The notes under the pieces are model-generated. The model saw nothing but the letters and a program-made list of their open reading frames with translations. It did no database searches and was not told the origin of the DNA. A program made the position numbers and the translations under genes. This document shows, piece after piece, positions 7,680-11,140 of a stretch of DNA of 11,140 nt (within the stretch, counting starts at the first letter, position 1; each line of letters opens with the position of its first letter). The stretch lies in assembly GCA_030052355.1 (NCBI GenBank), contig JASIGS010000521.1, positions 1-11,140 of the forward strand, in the 5' to 3' direction. Source of the stretch: Streptosporangiaceae bacterium (GTDB lineage: Bacteria; Actinomycetota; Actinomycetes; Streptosporangiales; Streptosporangiaceae).

Positions 7680-7730
7680 CTACAGAGCGGCGCGGAGCTT
7701 GACTTCGCGACCGGTGCTTGCGCTGACCAT
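7680..7730 (-). CDS. Possible 16-codon leader peptide upstream of the kinase gene
   Basis: ATG at 7730 opens MVSASTGREVKLRAAL and closes with TAG at 7682-7680, 18 nt before the kinase GTG and in the same frame. It has a far better ribosome site (GAGGTGA, 7737-7743, 6 nt spacing) than the kinase. It would be the first translated unit in a leader of about 155 nt. It could couple or attenuate kinase translation, or be a remnant of a longer N-terminus interrupted by TAG. A second short frame, GTG 7740 with a TAA overlapping the kinase start, competes. No family resemblance is seen, so the call rests on the ribosome site alone. Confidence 0.27.
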   Translation of the reverse strand: MVSASTGREVKLRAAL

Positions 7731-7800
7731 GACGATTCACCTCGCCTGTAGCTGTGCTCGACGTAGTTCTGCGCGCCGACTTGTGGCGGGCGGAATGCGG

Positions 7801-7830
7801 TTGTGCGAGAATTAGTTAGGACAGTATCCT
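7801..7830 (+). promoter_or_regulatory. Predicted promoter of the ROK regulator gene
   Basis: Plus strand: -35-like TTGTGC (7801-7806), 18-nt spacer and -10-like TATCCT (7825-7830), with a start expected near 7837. It overlaps the divergent promoter and the inverted repeat. The -35 is weak, and a leader of more than 300 nt would result, so a nearer unrecognised promoter remains possible. Confidence 0.33.
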
Positions 7831-7835
7831 AACTA
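7813..7835. promoter_or_regulatory. Inverted-repeat operator, probable ROK repressor site
   Basis: Perfect 9-bp arms TAGTTAGGA and TCCTAACTA are separated by CAGTA. This is an AT-rich island in a GC-rich region, in the divergent promoter zone between the repressor gene and the operon, and it covers the -10 elements predicted for both directions. ROK repressors (NagC, Mlc, XylR) bind palindromes of about this size. No second copy was noticed in the window. Which protein binds it is inferred from position. Confidence 0.68.
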
Positions 7836-7850
7836 TCTTGGAGCGGACAA
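7823..7850 (-). promoter_or_regulatory. Predicted promoter of the kinase-ABC-GH4 operon
   Basis: Minus strand: -35 TTGTCC (7845-7850), 16-nt spacer, -10 GATACT (7823-7828); each hexamer matches the sigma-70-type consensus at 4 of 6 places. The start of transcription would lie near 7816, giving a leader of about 155 nt. The -10 box and start point lie inside the inverted repeat 7813-7835, which suits steric repression. Confidence 0.5.
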
Positions 7851-7919
7851 GGAGTTGCCTTCAGATCGCAGCGAATCTGTTACCTGCCGGCCGGGCCAGC
7901 CGCAGCCCGTCGGCCGCGC

Positions 7920-7938
7920 GACCGGCGGTGCGCCGGTC
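7920..7938 (+). repeat. Short hairpin in the regulator leader region
   Basis: GACCGGCG, loop GTG, CGCCGGTC: a perfect 8-bp stem with a 3-nt loop. In DNA this GC-rich such a hairpin can arise by chance; it is listed because it is the clearest stem in the gene-free segment. Confidence 0.3.
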
Positions 7939-8147
7939 ATGTCGGCCGCAGCTTACCTGGCTGTCTGGCTGCGCCGGGCCGGAAGCCAAACGCACGGAGT
8001 CGGCTGCCCGCACCGGGCTGGCAGGCGCGCGGAGGGCGGGCAGCCGGCACGGACCAGGGCAGGCATGCAGCGCGGCACGACGCTGGGCGGCGGTGTGCAG
8101 CGTAGGGCGTGGTACGGCAAACATGACGGCGCGCGGTGCGAGAACAT

Positions 8148-8154
8148 GAGGGAG
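8148..8154 (+). promoter_or_regulatory. Ribosome binding site that decides the ROK regulator start
   Basis: GAGGGAG stands 5 nt before TTG at 8160. The in-frame GTG at 8154 overlaps this site and GTG at 8136 has no ribosome site, so TTG 8160 (MTTTAVPAGE) is preferred. Confidence 0.55.
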
Positions 8155-8159
8155 TGGCG

Positions 8160-9404
8160 TTGACGACGACGGCGGTTCCCGCGGGTGAATCAGCCGCGAA
8201 CGGCGCGGGGCCGGTCTGGACCGGACAGGCGGCCAGGACCGGCCAGGCAGCTAGGCCGCAGCTGCTGCGGGCGCTGAACGAGCAGCTCCTCCTCGATCAC
8301 ATCCGTCAGCTCGGCACCTGCTCGCGAGCCGAGCTTGCCCGGCTGTCCGGTCTTAGCAAGCCGACGGTGTCGCTCGCGCTGGCCAACGTCGAGCGGTCTG
8401 GGCTGGTACGCGAGGCGGGCCAGCGGACCGGGGGGCCGGGCAGATCTGCAGTGCTCTACGAAATCCGGCCGGACGCCGGGTACGTGCTCGGTCTGGATAT
8501 CGGGCGCCAGTACCTGCGCGGCGCGCTCGCCAACCTGACCGGCGAGGTGCTAGCCAGGTCGTCGGTGCGCAGCCGGGCGACCAGCGGGCCCCGGCGAGTG
8601 ACCGAGCTCGTGCGGCTCGCGGACGAGGTATGCGCCGCGGCCGACGTCGCGCGGCCGGATGTCACGCAGACGGTGATCGGCAGTCCCGGTGTCTACGACC
8701 CGGGGCGCGACGCGATCGCACTGGCTGGTGGCCTGGCCGGCTGGGGTAAGCCGGCAGTGCTGGCCGAGCTGCGCGAGGCTTTCGGCCAGCAGCTCGCGGT
8801 GGAGAACGACGTGGATGCAGCGACCCTGGCGGAGCGTGAGCACGGGCACGGCCGGGACGTTAGCACCTTTGTGTTCGTATGGGTCGGCACCGGCATCGGC
8901 ATGGGCCTGGTGATCGGCGGGACCCTGCACCGGGGCGTGCACGGGACCGCGGGAGAGATCGCCTTCATGCCGATCTCGGGCGGCCAGGGCATGGATCCGG
9001 ACGACGCCCGGCGTCGCGGCACGCTGGAGGCCGCGGGATCCGCGGCGGCCGTGGTCCGGGCAGCGCGCAAGGCCGGCATGCGCGGGTCGGTGTCGGCGCG
9101 ACGCGTCTTTGCCGCAGCGCTGGCTGGGGATGAGGGCGCCGTGGCCGTCGTCGCGGCCGAGGCAGAGCTTGTCGCCAGGGCGATCTGCGCGATCGTCATG
9201 GTGGTAGATCCCGAGCTCGTCGTGCTCGGCGGGGGGATCGGGCAAGCTCCCGGCTTCGCAGCCGCGGTCGGGCGCGAGTTGGGCAAGCTTGCGCCTGTCA
9301 TGCCCGAGGTCCGAGTCAGCGCGCTGGGCACCGACGCGGTCGTGGACGGCTGCCTCGCGTCCGGCATGACTCTTGCCTGGCAGCGGCTGACCACGATGCT
9401 CTGA
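8160..9404 (+). CDS. ROK-family transcriptional regulator (repressor of the divergent operon)
   Basis: DNA-binding sugar sensor of the NagC/XylR class; 414 residues from TTG 8160 (422 if GTG 8136 is used). After a disordered-looking N-terminus with a TGQAAR tandem repeat comes a winged helix-turn-helix (about 39-98), recognition-helix region LSGLSKPTVSLALANVERS (62-80), then the ROK domain. This begins LGLDIGRQYLRGA (110-122), where the kinase loop DxGGTK has decayed to DIGRQ, so catalysis is unlikely. VENDVDAA (214-221), VGTGIGMGLVIGG (242-254) and HGTAGEIAFMP (261-271) form the sugar site. The GEIGH histidine is Ala268 by position, and the zinc motif CxCGxxGCxE is replaced by cysteine-free RRGTLEAAGSA (285-295). 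It is transcribed away from the transport operon with a shared operator-promoter region, the standard arrangement for a local repressor released by the imported sugar or its phosphate. Confidence 0.9.
   Translation: MTTTAVPAGESAANGAGPVWTGQAARTGQAARPQLLRALNEQLLLDHIRQLGTCSRAELARLSGLSKPTVSLALANVERSGLVREAGQRTGGPGRSAVLYEIRPDAGYVLGLDIGRQYLRGALANLTGEVLARSSVRSRATSGPRRVTELVRLADEVCAAADVARPDVTQTVIGSPGVYDPGRDAIALAGGLAGWGKPAVLAELREAFGQQLAVENDVDAATLAEREHGHGRDVSTFVFVWVGTGIGMGLVIGGTLHRGVHGTAGEIAFMPISGGQGMDPDDARRRGTLEAAGSAAAVVRAARKAGMRGSVSARRVFAAALAGDEGAVAVVAAEAELVARAICAIVMVVDPELVVLGGGIGQAPGFAAAVGRELGKLAPVMPEVRVSALGTDAVVDGCLASGMTLAWQRLTTML
8220..8255 (+). repeat. Two tandem 18-bp units encoding TGQAAR twice
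   Basis: Imperfect tandem duplication in the regulator's N-terminal arm (residues 21-32), just before the winged helix. Both copies encode TGQAAR with different synonymous codons, so the duplication is not recent. Probably a flexible linker. Confidence 0.6.
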
Positions 9405-9412
9405 TCGCCCTG

Positions 9413-9428
9413 GCTGCCGGCCGGCAGC
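9413..9428 (+). terminator. Palindrome after the ROK regulator stop, possible terminator
   Basis: GCTGCCGG followed directly by CCGGCAGC, a perfect 16-bp palindrome 8 nt after the TGA. As RNA it gives a 6-bp stem with a GGCC loop and no T-tract, so it would be a weak terminator or attenuator between the regulator and the acetyltransferase gene. A protein-binding palindrome is the alternative. Confidence 0.35.
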
Positions 9429-9445
9429 TGTAACAGAACGGACGA

Positions 9446-10090
9446 ATGTTAAAGGATATGTCGCAAGCTGCTATTCGCCCGTACCGGGCCTCTGACCTAG
9501 ACGACCTGTACCGGATCTGCTTGCAGACAGGTGACGGCGGCGAGGACGCCACAGCCAAGTTCGAGGACCCGCGGATCCTGGGCCACGTCTTCGCTGCTCC
9601 CTACGGATTGTTTGAGCCATCGCTGGCCTTTGTCGCTGAGGATGAAGTCGGTGTTGGCGGCTACATCGTGGGAGCGCTGGACAGCCGGGCGTTTGAGAAG
9701 CGCCTGGAAAGCGACTGGTGGCCGGCACTGCGGCACCGGTACCCCGCGCCGCCGTCAGAGCTCCCGCCGGATCAGTGGACACCCGATCAGCGCGCCGCCG
9801 GGTTCATCCACGCTCCGTGGAAGGCGCCCGAAGAGCTCGCCGGGGACTACCCCTCTCACCTGCACATTAACCTGGTGCCGAGGCTGCAGTCACAAGGACT
9901 CGGACGGCAGCTGATTAACACGATGATGGGCGCGCTGCGTGAGCGGGGATCGGCAGGGGTGCACCTCTTCGTCTCGCCCGCCAACCGGCGGGCTCCCAAC
10001 TTCTACCGTCACCTCGGCTTCACCGTGGCCGCGGCCGATGGCCCGGTGATCTTCGTGATGGATCTGCGCGATAGCGGCGCTGCCGGCTAG
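9446..10090 (+). CDS. GNAT N-acetyltransferase related to the C-terminal domain of O-GlcNAcase
   Basis: Acetyl-CoA-dependent transferase by fold, cytoplasmic, 214 residues. It opens IRPYRASDLDDLYRIC (10-25), then TGDGGEDAT (28-36) and GHVFAAPY (46-53), a pattern I recognise from bacterial GNATs (structures from Oceanicola granulosus and Streptomyces sviceus) used as models of the acetyltransferase-like domain of human GH84 O-GlcNAcase. YPSHLHINLVPRLQSQGLGR (135-154) contains the acetyl-CoA pyrophosphate loop QxxGLG, and N180 to F192 (N..APNFYRHLGF) is the usual motif B. The acceptor substrate of this group is not known to me. ATG 9446 has only a weak ribosome site; ATG 9458 is an alternative, but AAAGGA lies too close to it. 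With ATG 9446 the second codon is TTA, rare in such genomes. It lies 41 nt after the ROK regulator in the same direction, so a functional link to sugar metabolism is possible but unproven. Confidence 0.85.
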   Translation: MLKDMSQAAIRPYRASDLDDLYRICLQTGDGGEDATAKFEDPRILGHVFAAPYGLFEPSLAFVAEDEVGVGGYIVGALDSRAFEKRLESDWWPALRHRYPAPPSELPPDQWTPDQRAAGFIHAPWKAPEELAGDYPSHLHINLVPRLQSQGLGRQLINTMMGALRERGSAGVHLFVSPANRRAPNFYRHLGFTVAAADGPVIFVMDLRDSGAAG

Positions 10091-10112
10091 CCCAGTGGGT
10101 GCAGCGAGCAGC

Positions 10113-10118
10113 TAAAGT
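10113..10118 (+). promoter_or_regulatory. Possible -10 box for leaderless transcription of the CPBP gene
   Basis: TAAAGT ends 6 nt before GTG 10125, so transcription would begin at or next to the start codon, as is common for leaderless mRNAs in actinomycetes. No Shine-Dalgarno site is visible before that GTG. No good -35 hexamer is evident, which lowers confidence. Confidence 0.38.
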
Positions 10119-10124
10119 CCTTGG

Positions 10125-10919
10125 GTGGCCGTCGGTGACGAGACGAAGGCCGGCCAGCAGACCACTCTGAGCCTGCCGCCGCCCAGGTACCTGCGCTGGG
10201 AGATCTTCCTGGTCTTCGCGGTATCCCTGGGCGCGGCCGGCCTCAACGCGCTGCTCAGCCTGGTGGGCTCGCTGCTGTCCAAGCAGGCGCTGGCCAGCCA
10301 GCAGGCCACGCTGGTGGGGCCGCTGGCTGCCAACAGCTGGCTCGACCTGGTGCTCCAGCTCGTCGGCATCGCCGAGGACCTCGCCCCGGTCGCCCTGGTC
10401 TTCTACCTGATGGCCAGGTCAGGTGAGGGGCCGTCGGTCATGGGACTGGACACGAGCCAGCCGGGCCGCGACGCCGTCCGCGGCGTCGCCCTCGCCGCCC
10501 TCATCGGCGGTGCCGGGCTCGGCCTGTACGTAGCCGCGTTCCACCTCGGCATGAGCCTGAACATCGTGCCGGAGACGCTGCCCGCCGTCTGGTGGCGGAT
10601 CCCCGTGCTGCTGCTGAGTGCGGCGCACGACGGGATCCTGGAGGAAGTACTGGTCATCGGCTACCTCTTGCGCAGGCTCGACCAGCTCGGCTGGAGGCCG
10701 TGGCAGGCCATCCTCGTGGCCGCTGTGCTGCGCGGTTCCTATCACCTCTACCAGGGCTTCGGCGCGTTCCTCGGGAACGCCGCGATGGGCATCATCTTCG
10801 GCGTGCTCTACAAGCGCTGGGGCCGGGTCACCCCGATGATCATCGCGCACACGCTGATCGACGCGGTGACCTTCGTCGGCTACGCGGCCCTGGTAGGCAA
10901 GGTGTCCTGGCTGCCGTAG
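10125..10919 (+). CDS. CPBP-family intramembrane metalloprotease-like protein
   Basis: Polytopic membrane protein of the CPBP (CAAX protease and bacteriocin-processing, ABI/Rce1) family, 264 residues. A cytoplasmic-looking N-terminus is followed by hydrophobic segments near 27-50, 73-97, 118-142, 157-168, 192-203, 215-228 and 236-258. The three family motifs are present: EEVLVIGYLL (173-182), LRGSYHLYQG (202-211) with His207, and AHTLID (241-246) with His242. The presumed catalytic/metal residues Glu173, Glu174, His207 and His242 are therefore intact. The arginine normally found in EExxxR is Ile178. Substrate unknown; CPBP proteins range from prenyl-protein processing to bacteriocin immunity or maturation, and nothing in the neighbourhood picks one. 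It follows the acetyltransferase gene by 34 nt but may have its own leaderless promoter. Its last codons and stop lie in a strong stem-loop. Confidence 0.85.
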   Translation: MAVGDETKAGQQTTLSLPPPRYLRWEIFLVFAVSLGAAGLNALLSLVGSLLSKQALASQQATLVGPLAANSWLDLVLQLVGIAEDLAPVALVFYLMARSGEGPSVMGLDTSQPGRDAVRGVALAALIGGAGLGLYVAAFHLGMSLNIVPETLPAVWWRIPVLLLSAAHDGILEEVLVIGYLLRRLDQLGWRPWQAILVAAVLRGSYHLYQGFGAFLGNAAMGIIFGVLYKRWGRVTPMIIAHTLIDAVTFVGYAALVGKVSWLP

Positions 10920-10935
10920 GGGCAGCCAGGACACC
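10901..10935. terminator. Strong stem-loop terminator, probably bidirectional
   Basis: GGTGTCCTGGCTGCC and GGCAGCCAGGACACC form a perfect 15-bp stem with loop GTAGG. The left arm encodes the last residues of the CPBP protein and the loop contains part of its TAG. No T-tract follows on either strand, as is common in high-GC actinomycetes. It lies between two converging genes, 21 nt from the stop of the minus-strand gene. Confidence 0.72.
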
Positions 10936-10956
10936 GTAACGGGTGCGGGGTCGCTT

Positions 10957-11140
10957 TCAGCGCTTGTAGGTGAACCGGTCTGCCCGGGTACCCGGGCTCG
11001 GCCACAGCGACGAGGCGTAGATCTTGATCTCGACCGTCCTGGCCGATTCCTTCGGCATGGTGAAGTGGCACTCGGTCGTGGCGGTGCAGTAGGCGTAGAC
11101 CTTGGCCAGAACCTTGTTCCCGGACATGATCCAGGCCTGA
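10957..11140 (-). CDS. C-terminal end of a possible secreted/surface protein (partial)
   Basis: On the minus strand a frame open at the right edge runs for 60 codons to TGA at 10959-10957. Its end, IYASSLWPSPGTRADRFTYKR split over residues about 40-60, has the alternating beta pattern and the ADRFTY finish often seen at the end of IPT/TIG-type immunoglobulin-like domains. Two cysteines flank a short loop (YCTATTECHF). Strong codon bias toward G/C in the third position and the placement of the stem-loop just beyond the stop support a real gene. The domain assignment is tentative, as too little is visible; start and full length lie outside the window. Confidence 0.55.
   Translation of the reverse strand, partial: QAWIMSGNKVLAKVYAYCTATTECHFTMPKESARTVEIKIYASSLWPSPGTRADRFTYKR

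Larger units (their letters stand above)
7836..8159. other. Long gene-free segment between the operator and the ROK regulator
   Basis: About 320 nt with no convincing gene. The open frames here (for example from TTG 7838 or TTG 7855 on plus, and 7861-8124 on minus) are rich in Arg, Ala, Gly and Pro with no recognisable motif and look like chance frames of GC-rich DNA. It may be the long 5' leader of the regulator mRNA; it includes one compact hairpin (7920-7938). I do not recognise a riboswitch. Confidence 0.4.

Noticed and set aside
7861..8124. Minus-strand 87-codon frame in the divergent region
   Set aside because: Ala/Arg/Pro-rich, would need its own promoter upstream, no ribosome site and no motif.
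7855..8163. Plus-strand frames from TTG 7838 and TTG 7855 in the divergent region
   Set aside because: AAGGAG touches the TTG at 7855 with no spacing, and the products are low-complexity Arg/Ala/Gly sequence without relatives I recognise.
8550..9394. Minus-strand open frames opposite the ROK regulator
   Set aside because: Antisense shadows of the ROK domain; no ribosome sites or family motifs.
1..11140. CRISPR array, tRNA, rRNA, insertion sequence or phage module
   Set aside because: No regularly spaced repeats, no cloverleaf-like sequence, no transposase or integrase motifs in any supported gene.

Overview
The window comes from a high-GC Gram-positive bacterium, most likely an actinomycete. 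Signs of this are GC-rich third codon positions, frequent GTG (and one probable TTG) starts, short or overlapping gene junctions, and stem-loop terminators without a T-tract. I cannot name genus or species.

Left and centre (1-7661, minus strand) hold a seven-gene operon-like cluster. Read in the direction of transcription it encodes: a ROK-family sugar kinase; a family 5 (Opp/Dpp-type) solute-binding lipoprotein; two membrane permeases; two ABC ATPases; and a GH4 NAD-dependent 6-phospho-beta-glucosidase-like enzyme whose C-terminal part runs off the left edge. Junctions are 7, 73, 4, -20, -11 and 3 nt. Taken together the genes suggest a non-PTS route: a beta-glycoside (cellobiose/cello-oligosaccharide-like, or an amino-sugar equivalent) is imported unphosphorylated, phosphorylated by the ROK kinase and cleaved by the GH4 enzyme. 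The substrate is inferred, not visible in the sequence.

A 498-bp divergent region (7662-8159) separates this cluster from a ROK-family repressor on the plus strand (8160-9404). It contains a perfect inverted repeat with 9-bp arms (7813-7835). Plausible -10 elements of both divergent promoters lie within it, which makes it a strong candidate operator for autoregulation and operon control. A 16-codon leader ORF with a good ribosome site lies between the minus promoter and the kinase, in frame with the kinase.

Right side, plus strand (9446-10919): a GNAT acetyltransferase that resembles the C-terminal acetyltransferase-like domain of human O-GlcNAcase, then a CPBP-family membrane protease-like protein that may be translated from a leaderless mRNA. 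A perfect 15-bp-arm stem-loop covers the last codons and stop of the latter. It probably also terminates the convergent minus-strand gene whose last 60 codons enter at the right edge (10957 to beyond 11140).

I see no tRNA, rRNA, CRISPR array, insertion sequence or integration site. The parts are from known families. The most distinctive points are the kinase/GH4/ABC combination, the operator architecture, the leader ORF, and the absence of the zinc motif from both ROK proteins.
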